Source: Serratia sp. H1w
GTDB taxonomy: Bacteria > Pseudomonadota > Gammaproteobacteria > Enterobacterales > Enterobacteriaceae
Assembly (NCBI RefSeq): GCF_000633355.1
Contig: NZ_AYMQ01000005.1
Coordinates: forward strand, 62,001-126,000
Direction of reading: 5' to 3'
Length of the DNA: 64,000 nucleotides
The notes under the pieces are model-generated. The model did not search any database, was not told the DNA's origin, and worked only from the letters and a program-made list of their open reading frames with translations. Shown here piece by piece: positions 1 through 8,724 of the stretch (its first letter is position 1; every line of letters starts with the position of its first letter). Made by a program: the position numbers and the translations under genes.

Positions 1-24
1 GCAGAGGTATCCGCAAGCCGTGGC

Positions 25-246
25 TTATTTGCCCACCTGGTGGCCAATGATGCCCCCAACAGCGGCCCCACCCAAGGTTCCCAGTGCACTACCGTCGGTC
101 AGCACTGCACCGCCTACCGCACCTGCACCCGCGCCAATCGCCGTGTTACGATCGCGTTTAGACATATTCGAGCAGGCACTCAGCGACAGAGCCAGAGTGA
201 TCACCACTGCGGCGGTGGCAAAACGTTTGTTAATGATCATAATCAA
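25..246 (-). CDS. osmB: Osmotically inducible lipoprotein OsmB
   Basis: Small lipoprotein of 73 residues, induced by osmotic stress and stationary phase in E. coli. The N-terminus is a lipoprotein signal (MIMIINKRF, then a hydrophobic stretch) ending in the lipobox LSAC, so Cys25 would be lipidated. The mature part starts SNMSKRDRNTAIGAGAGAVG and is a glycine-rich, glycine-zipper-like segment (GAGAGAVGGAVL, GGAAVGGIIGHQVGK), which is near-identical to OsmB. The length fits the family (about 72). It is transcribed leftwards; upstream lies a 373-base gap shared with the divergent araD-like gene. In E. coli osmB also neighbours yciT, which is 1.1 kb away here. Confidence 0.95.
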   Translation of the reverse strand: MIMIINKRFATAAVVITLALSLSACSNMSKRDRNTAIGAGAGAVGGAVLTDGSALGTLGGAAVGGIIGHQVGK

Positions 247-619
247 TTCTCCTCAGCATCGGCTGTATGGAACTACTTTGCTGGCATGGCACAGCGTAAG
301 TATAGGCAGTAATCGCCAATCCGGCTTATGACTACCCACCCAACGGCCTTGAAATAAAAAATGGCATTTATTGCACCAAACGGGGCAATCAAAAAAGATA
401 GGGCGGTTTTAGCGCCTTAATTCAGTATAAATCTCTGGTGGTGAATAAATAGGGAAATAGTCTTAATTACTGGCGGGCAGGCAGGCGATTATTCCGAATC
501 TGCCGCCGCACATCTTTTGGCATCCAGCAGAAATCTACGTGGTCTTTAGCGATCTATCCCATACCGGCATGTTGCCCCACTGCTGACAATAGTCACAGGA
601 TCAGCCAAAGGACAAGACC
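247..619. promoter_or_regulatory. Intergenic region with divergent promoters of osmB and the araD-like gene
   Basis: This 373-base stretch carries no convincing gene. It must hold the promoters of osmB (leftwards) and the epimerase gene (rightwards). The middle (about 340-470) is AT-rich. I see no strong CRP, FNR or AraC-type operator. The ribosome-binding site of the epimerase gene (AAGGACAAGACC, 609-620) lies at its right end. Confidence 0.5.
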
Positions 620-1315
620 ATGCTAAACGAACTCAAACAACAGGTGCTGGAAGCCAACCTGGCGCTTCCGCGCCATCATCTGGTCACTTTTACCTGGGGC
701 AACGTCAGTGCCGTAGATCGCCAACAAGGGCTGATGGTAATCAAACCCTCCGGCGTTGAGTACGACGGTATGACCCGTGACGACATGGTGGTGGTCGAAC
801 TGGAAAGTGGCAAAGTGGTTGAGGGGAATAAAAAACCTTCTTCCGATACGGATACCCACCGGGTGCTGTACCTGAACTTTGCTGCCGCGGGCGGGATTGT
901 TCACACCCACTCGCGCCACGCTACCATTTGGGCCCAGGCCGGATTGGCTATTCCAGCGTGGGGAACGACACATGCCGACTATTTCTATGGCGATATTCCC
1001 TGCACGCGGCTAATGCGTGACGAAGAGATCAACGGGCGTTATGAGTGGGAAACCGGGCAGGTGATCGTTGAAACCTTCAAACAGCTTGGCTTGGATGCCG
1101 CTCAGATACCGGCGGTGTTGGTAAACTCTCACGGCCCGTTTGCCTGGGGCAAAGACGCTGATAGCGCAGTGCATAACGCCGTGGTGTTGGAAGAGTTGGC
1201 CTATATGGGGATTTTCTCGCGGCAGTTGGCGCCAGGGCTGGCCAATATGCAGCAGACCTTGCTGGACAAGCACTATCTGCGCAAGCATGGCGCACACGCT
1301 TATTACGGGCAGTAA
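620..1315 (+). CDS. L-ribulose-5-phosphate 4-epimerase (AraD/UlaF/SgbE class II aldolase family)
   Basis: Zinc-dependent epimerase of 231 residues that interconverts L-ribulose 5-phosphate and D-xylulose 5-phosphate, a cytoplasmic entry to the pentose-phosphate pathway. It has the exact length of E. coli AraD and keeps the catalytic set in register: Asp76, zinc ligands His95, His97 (in HTHSRH) and His171 (NSHGPF), Asp120 and Tyr229 near the YYGQ C-terminus. A good ribosome site (AAGGA) precedes the ATG. No araB or araA is adjacent; the neighbours are osmB and, convergent, the DeoR regulator yciT. It could therefore be the cell's only AraD at a separate site, or a paralogue for another pentulose phosphate such as L-ascorbate or L-xylulose products. 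For that reason I do not assign a symbol. Confidence 0.9.
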   Translation: MLNELKQQVLEANLALPRHHLVTFTWGNVSAVDRQQGLMVIKPSGVEYDGMTRDDMVVVELESGKVVEGNKKPSSDTDTHRVLYLNFAAAGGIVHTHSRHATIWAQAGLAIPAWGTTHADYFYGDIPCTRLMRDEEINGRYEWETGQVIVETFKQLGLDAAQIPAVLVNSHGPFAWGKDADSAVHNAVVLEELAYMGIFSRQLAPGLANMQQTLLDKHYLRKHGAHAYYGQ

Positions 1316-1322
1316 TCTCACC

Positions 1323-1342
1323 ACGGGACCGCATGGCCCCGT
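1323..1342. terminator. Candidate stem-loop between convergent araD-like gene and yciT
   Basis: ACGGGACC and GGCCCCGT pair around a GCAT loop (8-base stem with one mismatch) in the 32-base gap between two convergent stop codons. There is no clear U-tract on either strand, so intrinsic termination is uncertain. Confidence 0.35.
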
Positions 1343-1347
1343 AGTCA

Positions 1348-2094
1348 TTATTCGTTAACCAAATCCAATTTGATGCCTTGGCGTTTGATCAACTGCTGGT
1401 AGTCGTTGGCGATGCGTGAATCGGTGATCACGCGCCCGATCTGATTCATTGGCTCCAGCGGGTTAGGTTGGATTTGGCCGAATTTTGACGAATCGGTCAG
1501 CACAATGTTCTCCACGCCCTTGGCTAAAACCGCATTGACCACGTCGGCACGCATCATGTCACGGCCGGTGAAGCCGGTTTCCGCGTGATAACCATCCACG
1601 CCGATAAAGGCCTTGCTGAAGTGCACCTGCTGGATACACAAGCGGGTTAACGGGCCGACCACGGTTTCACTTTTTTTCTGGTACATGCCACCGAGCACGA
1701 TCACATCGCACGGGGTTTCTTTCAGCAGGTGAGCGATGTAATGGCTGACGGTGATGATGGTGATCTGCTTGCGCTCGGCCAGATAGCGGGCCAGCAGGGC
1801 GTTGGCACTGCCGCTTTCGATAAAGATGGTTTCGCCATCGTTGACCAGTGACGCAGCATATTGTGCCAGCTTCTGCTTGAGCGTGAAGTTGGACATCATG
1901 CGGGCATCGACGTCGTCACTTTCCAGCGCCACGGCCGAGCCGTGTACGCGCTTGAGATAGCTGCGTTTTTCTAACAGATTGAGATCCTGGCGGATCGTCA
2001 CCTCGGAAACGCCAGAGGCGCGCGCCAGCTCGCCGACGCTGATGCGCCGACGGTCATTCACCAACTGCAAAATGGTTTGTTGTCTTGAATTCAT
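1348..2094 (-). CDS. yciT: DeoR-family transcriptional regulator YciT
   Basis: DeoR-type repressor of 248 residues. The N-terminal helix-turn-helix ([20 protein letters not shown], about residues 17-36) is followed by the sugar-phosphate sensing DeoR C-terminal domain. Close orthologue of E. coli YciT, including [32 protein letters not shown] and [16 protein letters not shown]. In E. coli it is implicated in osmotic and stress control and also sits near osmB. I chose ATG at 2094 (MNSRQQTIL) because it matches the family start and has AGG about 7 bases upstream. A GTG at 2139 would add 15 unrelated residues. It follows ybiW on the same strand after a short gap, so it may be co-transcribed with the glycyl-radical operon and is a candidate regulator for it; that link is inference. 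Confidence 0.9.
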   Translation of the reverse strand: MNSRQQTILQLVNDRRRISVGELARASGVSEVTIRQDLNLLEKRSYLKRVHGSAVALESDDVDARMMSNFTLKQKLAQYAASLVNDGETIFIESGSANALLARYLAERKQITIITVSHYIAHLLKETPCDVIVLGGMYQKKSETVVGPLTRLCIQQVHFSKAFIGVDGYHAETGFTGRDMMRADVVNAVLAKGVENIVLTDSSKFGQIQPNPLEPMNQIGRVITDSRIANDYQQLIKRQGIKLDLVNE

Positions 2095-2142
2095 AGCGGC
2101 CTGATAGGCGGCCACCAGAGGGTGACCGCAACTATTCACTGT

Positions 2143-4575
2143 TTAAAGAGTATGTTCGGTTCGCGCGATAATATCGTCCTGCGCATCTGGGGATAATGCG
2201 GTAAAGAAGGCAGAATATCCAGCTACGCGTACCACTAAATCGCGATATTGGTCAGGATGTTGCTTGGCAGCCAACAGCGTTTCCCGCGACACGATATTAT
2301 ATTGCACGTGCCAACCGTGATAGGTTTCGAAGAACGTACGCAGCATCAGCATCAGTTTTTCGCGGTCACGTGGGTTCTCCAACGTGGCGGGATTCAGCTT
2401 CTGGTTCAGCAACACGCCACCCAGAATCGACCCGGTGGGCAGTTTGCTCAGCGAGTTGAAGACCGCCGTTGGGCCAAGGTGATCGGTGCCTGAAGCCGGG
2501 CTGGCGCCTTCAGCCAAAGGCGTATGCGCTTTACGGCCGTCTGGCGTGGCCATAGTGGCGGCCCCAAACGGCACGTTGGCCGAAATGGAGGAGGTCCCCG
2601 CATAGTAGGTGCCGCCGATCGGGCCACGGCCAAAGCGGGTGTTGTGATACTGTTTCAGCTCGTCAATATAGGTCTGGTAGGCGCGTACCAGCAGTTGATC
2701 GACATCATCCACATCGTTGCCGTATTTTGGCGCGGCGTTAATCAGGCGCTGGCGCAGCTGTTCGCCGTCCAGGCCAGCAAAGTCGTTGGCCAGGGCTTGT
2801 GCCAACTGTTGCTGACCAATGATCCCCTGATCGAACACCAGTTTGCGCACCGCTTCCAGGCTGTTACCCAGGTTGGCGATCCCGACCTGGAGGCCAGATA
2901 CCCAGTCATACTTCGCGCCGCCTTGCTTGACACTCTTACCGCGCTCAATGCAGTCATCCACCAGGGCAGAGCAGACAATATCGTGGGCATTCTCTTCCAG
3001 CACGGTATCGACTACGCACTCAATCTCAATCGATTTACGGGTGTAGTAGCGGATTTGCGTATCCCAGGCATCCAGCACCTGATCGAACTGGCTAAAGTTG
3101 CCTTGAGACAGCGCCAGTTCCTGCGGCAGGAAGACCTTGCCGGAGGTGGCATCGCGCCCTTGCTCCAGTGCGGCCAACATCACGCGGGCGAAGTTGATAA
3201 AGCTCATGCCGGTACAGCGGTAGCCCCATTTGCCACCAACGGCGGTTTCGATACAACCGATCGCGGCGTAATCATAGGCGTCCTGCGGTTCAACACCCAG
3301 TTTGATAAATTCGGGAATAACGATTTCATCGTTGTTAAACGCCGGCATACCGAAGCCGCAGCGGATCACCTGTACGCAGGCGTCGAGGAAATCATTACTG
3401 ATCCCGGCGTGATAGCGCACGCTGAGGTTGGGCTGCGTTGAACGCAAACGGCCACAGGATTCCAGAATGGTGTAAGAGAGCGGGTTGACCGCATCACAAG
3501 GCTTGCCATTGACCAGCTTCTGGCCGCCGATGGTCACGTTCTGATACAGCGGGCTACCGGCCGAGGCTTTGGAGTGCGAGCCGGAGCGGATCTTGTTCAC
3601 TTCCAGCAGTTTCAGCCAGCAGCTGTGCAGCATTTCGATGGCTTTTTCACGCGACAGACTCTGTTCCAGCTCGACGTCACGGCGATACCACGGATACAAA
3701 TATTGGTCGAGGCGGCCAAAGGAGACCGAGTGACCGTTGGATTCGATCTGCAGGAACAATTGGATGAAGTAACACAGTTGCAGTGCCTGCCAGAAGGTCT
3801 GTGGGGGTTGATGCGCGATCAGTTCGCAGTTGGCCGCCATCGTCAACAGCTCTTCACGCCGCCAGATGCGTTGTTCGTTCTGAGCCATTTCACGGGCCAA
3901 CTGGGCGAAGCGCAGGATATGCAGGCTCAGGGCGTCCAGCGAGATGTCGACCGCCTTCAGGAACTGTTCCTTATGCAGGTCGTCCCAGTCGGTCAAGTGC
4001 AGGCGCTCACGGCGTTCGGACACTTTCTCGCGCAGGCCATCCAGACCTTTTTCCAGCAACAGCGGGAAGTTGACCGCCAGGTGCGCATCACCAGAGGTCA
4101 TATTGCCTTCGGCTTTGATGATACCGGTAGCCAGCAGGGCTTTCTGCTCATCGGTGAACATGCCGTAGCAGCGATCCTGCACGGTTTGGCCACGCCACCA
4201 TGGGCACAGGGTGTGCAACACCGCTTTATCCTGCTCGCTGACAGAGAAACCGGCACCGGGGCGATCGGCCAACTCGTCAATTTCACTTTCGATCCAGCTG
4301 ACGGTGTATTCCGGGAAGATCGGTGCGGCGCGCAACTGACTGGCCTGGTTACCGATAATCAACTCATCATTGTTGATCCAGATGGTCCGTTTGGCCAGAT
4401 GATTGGCCAACGCCATGGCACGCCTTACCGGCAGCGGTTTATCCTGATGCTGCTGATAAGTTTCGGTATAGTGCTGTGCGCGTTCGGTACAAACCGGTGG
4501 CTTGACGATATGGATCAGCGCGTTCTTGTGTGCCAGCGTACGTTCGGTCAGGGTTGTCAGATCCAGCGTTGTCAT
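2143..4575 (-). CDS. ybiW: Glycyl radical enzyme YbiW (1,5-anhydroglucitol-6-phosphate lyase type)
   Basis: Glycyl radical enzyme of 810 residues, the same length as E. coli YbiW and very similar throughout. Visible catalytic elements are the thiyl cysteine Cys441 (in AAIGCIETAVGG) and the radical glycine Gly786 in RVAGYSAFF close to the C-terminus. The family was long annotated 'formate C-acetyltransferase 3'. From published E. coli work as I remember it, YbiW opens the ether ring of 1,5-anhydroglucitol 6-phosphate to give 1-deoxyfructose 6-phosphate, which FsaA cleaves. The gene starts 4 bases after the stop of its activase ybiY, and fsaA lies across the shared promoter, which supports that role over pyruvate formate-lyase. 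It is oxygen-sensitive by mechanism, so anaerobic use is expected. Confidence 0.92.
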   Translation of the reverse strand: MTTLDLTTLTERTLAHKNALIHIVKPPVCTERAQHYTETYQQHQDKPLPVRRAMALANHLAKRTIWINNDELIIGNQASQLRAAPIFPEYTVSWIESEIDELADRPGAGFSVSEQDKAVLHTLCPWWRGQTVQDRCYGMFTDEQKALLATGIIKAEGNMTSGDAHLAVNFPLLLEKGLDGLREKVSERRERLHLTDWDDLHKEQFLKAVDISLDALSLHILRFAQLAREMAQNEQRIWRREELLTMAANCELIAHQPPQTFWQALQLCYFIQLFLQIESNGHSVSFGRLDQYLYPWYRRDVELEQSLSREKAIEMLHSCWLKLLEVNKIRSGSHSKASAGSPLYQNVTIGGQKLVNGKPCDAVNPLSYTILESCGRLRSTQPNLSVRYHAGISNDFLDACVQVIRCGFGMPAFNNDEIVIPEFIKLGVEPQDAYDYAAIGCIETAVGGKWGYRCTGMSFINFARVMLAALEQGRDATSGKVFLPQELALSQGNFSQFDQVLDAWDTQIRYYTRKSIEIECVVDTVLEENAHDIVCSALVDDCIERGKSVKQGGAKYDWVSGLQVGIANLGNSLEAVRKLVFDQGIIGQQQLAQALANDFAGLDGEQLRQRLINAAPKYGNDVDDVDQLLVRAYQTYIDELKQYHNTRFGRGPIGGTYYAGTSSISANVPFGAATMATPDGRKAHTPLAEGASPASGTDHLGPTAVFNSLSKLPTGSILGGVLLNQKLNPATLENPRDREKLMLMLRTFFETYHGWHVQYNIVSRETLLAAKQHPDQYRDLVVRVAGYSAFFTALSPDAQDDIIARTEHTL

Positions 4576-4579
4576 GGTG

Positions 4580-5482
4580 TTATCCTCGCAAAATGGCGGT
4601 CAGACCTTTGGCGCTGGCGTAATCTTCGGCATAGGCCAGCAGTTCGGGGTCATCCAGGGGAGTACGGGAAGCGTAATAAGGCGCGCCGAGCAGATGGTAT
4701 TTATTCATCCCCAGCGTGTGATACGGCAAAAAATGGATCTCTTTGACGCCGATCTCATCGGCAGCAAAGTCGGTAATGGCGCGGATCGACTCGCGATCGG
4801 CGTTGAATTCGGGGATCAGCGGCACTCGCACGGTGATCTGGGTACCCGCAGCAGCCAAACGCCGGAAGTTATCCATCACCCGTTTGGCGGAGCCTTCGGT
4901 CCATTGCTTGAAGCGGACTTCGTCGACGTGTTTCAGATCGGCCAGCATCAGGTCGAGCCAGGGCAGAGAAGGCTCAATATAGGACCAGGGCGTGTGCAGG
5001 CAAGACTCCACTGCGGTATGGATACCGGCTTCGCGCCCGCGTTTGAGCAACTCTGTGGCGGCCTCCGGCTGCATAAATGGCTCACCGCCGGACAGTGTCA
5101 GGCCACCGCCGGTACGCAGGTAGAAAGGCTTGTCGCGCATCACCTCGGCCATCACTGCATCAATGTCGAGTGCTTTGCCACAGACGCTCAGTGCGCCAGT
5201 TGGGCAGCAGCCGTTTAATGCGTCATAATCGGCGGCAGTCAGTAACGCGCGTTGCAGGCTCAGGGTGTTATCATCGATGCGGGTAATGGCGTGCGGGCAA
5301 CTCTCGCTGCACAGGGTGCAGGCCGCCAGACACAGACGCTCATCAAACAGCAACTCCTGCTGGCGCGAACGGCTTTCCGGGTTCTGGCACCAGCGGCAGC
5401 CAAGTGAGCAGCCCTTAAGGAACACCACGCTGCGGATGCCCGGGCCGTCATGCGTTGAGTAGCGCTGTAGATTGAAAAGCAT
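4580..5482 (-). CDS. ybiY: Glycyl-radical enzyme activating protein YbiY (radical SAM)
   Basis: Radical S-adenosylmethionine activase of 300 residues that installs the glycyl radical on the adjacent YbiW. The radical-SAM cluster motif CSLGCRWC (Cx3Cx2C) lies near residues 25-32, after the family signature [15 protein letters not shown] cysteine-rich insert ([14 protein letters not shown], then CCPTGA) is the auxiliary ferredoxin-like cluster region of this activase class. SGGEPFMQP is the SAM-binding GGEP motif. It is slightly shorter than E. coli YbiY (308). It is the first gene of the leftward operon ybiY-ybiW(-yciT), 63 bases downstream of an FNR-type box. Confidence 0.92.
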   Translation of the reverse strand: MLFNLQRYSTHDGPGIRSVVFLKGCSLGCRWCQNPESRSRQQELLFDERLCLAACTLCSESCPHAITRIDDNTLSLQRALLTAADYDALNGCCPTGALSVCGKALDIDAVMAEVMRDKPFYLRTGGGLTLSGGEPFMQPEAATELLKRGREAGIHTAVESCLHTPWSYIEPSLPWLDLMLADLKHVDEVRFKQWTEGSAKRVMDNFRRLAAAGTQITVRVPLIPEFNADRESIRAITDFAADEIGVKEIHFLPYHTLGMNKYHLLGAPYYASRTPLDDPELLAYAEDYASAKGLTAILRG

Positions 5483-5545
5483 TCGTCACCTGTGAAGTCT
5501 GAAATCTTCTTACGTAAATTAAATAGGTTTCGAATGAAAGTTGAT

Positions 5546-5559
5546 TTGATTTTAGTCAA
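5546..5559. promoter_or_regulatory. FNR-type box between divergent ybiYW and fsaA
   Basis: TTGATTTTAGTCAA matches the FNR consensus TTGATnnnnATCAA at 9 of 10 specified bases. Its centre (5552.5) lies about 40 bases from plausible -10 hexamers in both directions: TATTAT at 5581-5586 towards fsaA, and TATTTAAT at 5525-5518 (minus strand) towards ybiY. Both fit class II FNR activation near -41. One site could thus switch on both transcripts without oxygen. This is read from sequence only. Confidence 0.7.
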
Positions 5560-5629
5560 ATGATGAGGGCTTTATTCGCTTATTATGTGCAGAGTTTGAA
5601 TCTGCCCACAAAAGAATCAGGAGAAGGTT

Positions 5630-6295
5630 ATGGAACTGTATCTCGATACTGCCGACGTCAGCGCAGTGAAACGTCTGGCGCGCGTCTTGCCGCTGCACGG
5701 TGTGACCACCAACCCAAGCATTGTCGCCAAGGAAGGCAAACCGATCTGGGAAGTGCTGCCGGCCTTGCGTGATGCACTGGGCGGAACCGGCAAGCTATTC
5801 GCTCAGGTGATGGCTAACGACGCAGAACGTATGGTTGCCGAAGCCGTCCTGCTGAGCCAACGCGTGCCTGGCCTGGTGGTGAAAATCCCTACGACTGCGG
5901 AAGGGCTGGCGGCGATCAAGAAACTGAAATCCATGTCGATCCCGACCTTGGGTACCGCCGTTTATGGCGCAGGTCAGGGGCTGTTGGCGGCGTTGGCCGG
6001 GGCAGAGTATGTGGCACCTTATGTGAATCGTCTGGACGCGCAGGGTGGCGACGGGGTTGAAATGGTGCACGAGTTGCAACAGTTGTTGTCGCTGCATGCT
6101 CCTAACGCCAAGGTGCTGGCGGCCAGCTTCAAAACGCCACGTCAGGCGCTGGAGTGTCTGTTGGCAGGCTGTCAGTCGATCACTTTACCGGTCGATGTGG
6201 CGGAGCAGTTCATTACCACCCCGGCGGTACAGGCAGCGGTAGAGAAATTTGAACAGGATTGGCAAGGGGCCTTCGGCACCACGCTGATGAGCTGA
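5630..6295 (+). CDS. fsaA: Fructose-6-phosphate aldolase FsaA
   Basis: Class I aldolase of 221 residues in the transaldolase-like family. It uses dihydroxyacetone or hydroxyacetone as donor and glyceraldehyde 3-phosphate as acceptor. Starts [10 protein letters not shown] like E. coli FsaA; the Schiff-base Lys85 is in place ([11 protein letters not shown]), as are [19 protein letters not shown] and ILPV-type loops near [12 protein letters not shown] strong ribosome site (AGGAGAAGG) precedes the ATG. It is divergent from ybiYW, as in E. coli, and would cleave the 1-deoxyfructose 6-phosphate made by YbiW into hydroxyacetone and glyceraldehyde 3-phosphate. It is followed by a stem-loop at 6306-6330. 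Confidence 0.95.
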   Translation: MELYLDTADVSAVKRLARVLPLHGVTTNPSIVAKEGKPIWEVLPALRDALGGTGKLFAQVMANDAERMVAEAVLLSQRVPGLVVKIPTTAEGLAAIKKLKSMSIPTLGTAVYGAGQGLLAALAGAEYVAPYVNRLDAQGGDGVEMVHELQQLLSLHAPNAKVLAASFKTPRQALECLLAGCQSITLPVDVAEQFITTPAVQAAVEKFEQDWQGAFGTTLMS

Positions 6296-6305
6296 ATGGT
6301 ATTGA

Positions 6306-6330
6306 AAAGGGCGGCTCCAGGCCGCCCTTG
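6306..6330 (+). terminator. fsaA: Terminator stem-loop after fsaA
   Basis: AAGGGCGGC and GCCGCCCTT form a 9-base stem with a short loop, 10 bases after the fsaA stop. The following bases (GTAGGCTTTC) form only a weak U-tract. Confidence 0.6.
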
Positions 6331-6357
6331 TAGGCTTTCACATATTGCGCCATTATC

Positions 6358-6412
6358 TGCCAACGACGCTGAACTAGCTCCCTCTCCCTGTGGGAGAGGG
6401 TTGGGGTGAGGG
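6358..6412 (+). repeat. Partial copy of the composite intergenic repeat
   Basis: Carries the conserved linker CAACGACGCTGAACTAGCTC followed by the CCCTCTCC...GGGAGAGGG palindrome and a GGTTGGGGTGAGGG tail. It is the right half of the composite element seen at 47251-47346 and, inverted, at 15703-15799. The GGGCGC palindrome half is missing or diverged here. It lies between the convergent genes fsaA and cstA. Confidence 0.8.
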
Positions 6413-6416
6413 AGTA

Positions 6417-8483
6417 TCAGGCGCGCCCGGTTTCTTCACGTAGCACGATCGTGCTTTCACGTACCGTTGGCGTTTTGGAGCTTAACGCACGGCGTATCAC
6501 CAGGAAGGCTGAAACCAGCATCGTCACCGCCACCAGCATAAAGAAGGCACACAACGCGGCGTTAATCTGATTGGCGAACACGATGGTTTGCATATCCGCA
6601 ATGGATTTAGCCGGGGCGATAACCGTGCCTGACTCAATCCCGGCAGAGAATTTCTTCGCCTGCGCCAGGAAGCCGATGCTCGGTTTCTCATGGAAAATCT
6701 TCTGCCAGCCCGCTGTCATCGAGGTGATAAACAGCCAGATGGTCGGCAGAATGGTCACCCAGGCGTAACGCTGTTTCTTCATCTTGAACAGCACCACGGT
6801 GCCCAGGATCAGCGCCATTGAGGCCAGCATCTGGTTACCGATACCGAACAGCGGCCACAGCGTATTAATCCCGCCTAACGGATCCACGACGCCCTGATAG
6901 ACGAAGAAACCCCAACCGGCCACGGCCACGGTGGTGCCTGCCAGGTTGCCGAACCAGGAACGGTTGTTCGCCAGCCGTGGAATGGCTACGCCAACCAGAT
7001 CCTGCACCATAAAACGACAGGCGCGGGTACCCGCATCTACTGCGGTGAGGATGAACAGGGCCTCAAACAGGATGGCAAAGTGATACCAGAAAGCCATCAT
7101 CGCCCGGCTGTTAAACACCTCGCTGATAATATGGGCCATGCCAACGGCAAAGGTCGGCGCACCACCGGCTCTGGACAGCACCGACTTTTCACCCACATCA
7201 TGGGCAATCTGCGTCAGCATTTCTGGGGTGACCATAAAGCCCCAGCTGTTGATCGCCTGTGAAGCACTCTCCACCGTGGTGCCGATCAGCGCCGCCGGTG
7301 AGTTCATGGCAAAGTAGACGCCTGGATCGATCACCGAAGCGCAAATCAGCGCCATGATGGCCACGAAGGACTCCATCAACATGCCGCCGTAGCCAATAAA
7401 GCGAATATGACTCTCACGCTCAACCAGCTTCGGCGTAGTGCCGCTGGAAACCAGGGCGTGGAAACCGGAGATCGCGCCGCAGGCGATGGTGATAAACAGG
7501 AACGGGAACAGTGAGCCGGCAAACACCGGGCCGCTGCCATCGATAAAGCGAGAGACCGCCGGCATTTTCATTTCCGGCATGGCGAACACAATGCCCACCG
7601 CCAGCCCAACGATCACGCCGATTTTCAAGAAAGTGGAGAGATAGTCACGTGGGGCCAGTAACAGCCACACTGGCAGCACCGAGGCGACAAAACCATAAAT
7701 CACCAGCACCCAGGTCAGCGTGGTGCCGTGCAGGGTAAAGAACGGCCCCCAGTAAGGATGCAGAGCGATATTCCCACCATAGATAATCGCCATCATCATC
7801 AGCACAAAGCCGATCAGCGAAACCTCGGCAATCTTGCCTGGGCGGATAAAGCGCATGTAAACGCCCATAAACAGCGCAATCGGAATGGTGGCGGCGATGG
7901 TGAACAGACCCCAAGGGCTGTCGGCCAGGGCTTTAACGACGACCAGGGCCAGCGCAGAAAGGATAATGATCATTACCCCTAGCGCACCCAGCATGGTCAC
8001 GACGCCAGCAAAGGCACCAAGCTCCTGTTTGGCCATTTCCCCTAAAGAGCGTCCGTCGCGACGGGTGGAGATAAACAGGATCAGGAAATCCTGCACCGCA
8101 CCGGCCAACATGACCCCGACCAGGATCCAGATAGTGCCAGGCAGGAAGCCCATCTGTGCCGCCAGGATAGGCCCCACTAGCGGGCCAGCGCCGGCAATCG
8201 CGGCGAAGTGGTGGCCAAACAGCACCCATTTATTGGTTGGCACATAGTCCAGACCGTCGTTATGACGCTCCGCAGGCGTTAACCGGCGGTCATCGAGTTC
8301 AAACACGTTCTTGGCTATAAACCGGCTATAGAAGCGGTAGGCAATGCTATAGCAGGCGACGGAGGCCACCACCAGCCAGACAGCGTTGACGTGCTCCCCG
8401 CGGCTCAAAGCCAACATGCCGAAAGCGAAGGCACCAACCAGCGCCACCGCGAGCCAGATTATGGCGGACTTGACGTTTTTCAT
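6417..8483 (-). CDS. cstA: Carbon starvation protein CstA family peptide/pyruvate transporter
   Basis: Polytopic inner-membrane transporter of 688 residues from the CstA family (peptide or pyruvate uptake under nutrient limitation; E. coli CstA 701, BtsT 716). Family landmarks are visible: NDGLDYVPTNKWVLFGHHFA, AGAGPLVGPILAAQMG, GAVQDF, LLAPRDYLSTFLKIG, ACGAISGFHAL, SSGTTPK and DPLGGINTLWPLFG, with hydrophobic segments throughout. It is closer to CstA than to BtsT, but divergent at both ends, so it could be a third paralogue. ATG at 8483 (MKNVKSAII) is chosen because AAGGAG sits 9 bases upstream; a start at 8546 would add 21 hydrophilic residues. It is monocistronic, between repeats and rnb. 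Confidence 0.85.
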   Translation of the reverse strand: MKNVKSAIIWLAVALVGAFAFGMLALSRGEHVNAVWLVVASVACYSIAYRFYSRFIAKNVFELDDRRLTPAERHNDGLDYVPTNKWVLFGHHFAAIAGAGPLVGPILAAQMGFLPGTIWILVGVMLAGAVQDFLILFISTRRDGRSLGEMAKQELGAFAGVVTMLGALGVMIIILSALALVVVKALADSPWGLFTIAATIPIALFMGVYMRFIRPGKIAEVSLIGFVLMMMAIIYGGNIALHPYWGPFFTLHGTTLTWVLVIYGFVASVLPVWLLLAPRDYLSTFLKIGVIVGLAVGIVFAMPEMKMPAVSRFIDGSGPVFAGSLFPFLFITIACGAISGFHALVSSGTTPKLVERESHIRFIGYGGMLMESFVAIMALICASVIDPGVYFAMNSPAALIGTTVESASQAINSWGFMVTPEMLTQIAHDVGEKSVLSRAGGAPTFAVGMAHIISEVFNSRAMMAFWYHFAILFEALFILTAVDAGTRACRFMVQDLVGVAIPRLANNRSWFGNLAGTTVAVAGWGFFVYQGVVDPLGGINTLWPLFGIGNQMLASMALILGTVVLFKMKKQRYAWVTILPTIWLFITSMTAGWQKIFHEKPSIGFLAQAKKFSAGIESGTVIAPAKSIADMQTIVFANQINAALCAFFMLVAVTMLVSAFLVIRRALSSKTPTVRESTIVLREETGRA

Positions 8484-8674
8484 GTTCCGCAACTCCTTGT
8501 TGTGCAGAGGTAGAAAGGTGATTTTTTTAGTTTGTGAGTACGTCAAAAAGTTAACGACCCATTAAACGTAGGAGGTTTAACCGCGGACGGCGGCTGGTCG
8601 GATCAGAAATGTGAACTCAGTTGGAGTTTGCTGAAAGAAGCCTGTGATGCGGGGGCGAAATAGGTTGTTGCGGA

Positions 8675-8704
8675 CATAAAAAAAGGCGATACCGAAGTAT
8701 CGCC
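8675..8704 (-). terminator. rnb: Rho-independent terminator of rnb
   Basis: On the minus strand GGCGATAC, a TTCG tetraloop and GTATCGCC are followed by a run of seven T. It lies 20 bases past the rnb stop. Confidence 0.85.
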
Positions 8705-8724
8705 CTGATAATCAACCGGAGGCG

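Noticed and set aside
3574-4746. Long plus-strand reading frame (390 codons) opposite ybiW.
   Set aside because: It is an antisense shadow of the highly conserved ybiW coding sequence in high-GC DNA, with no family resemblance or ribosome site.
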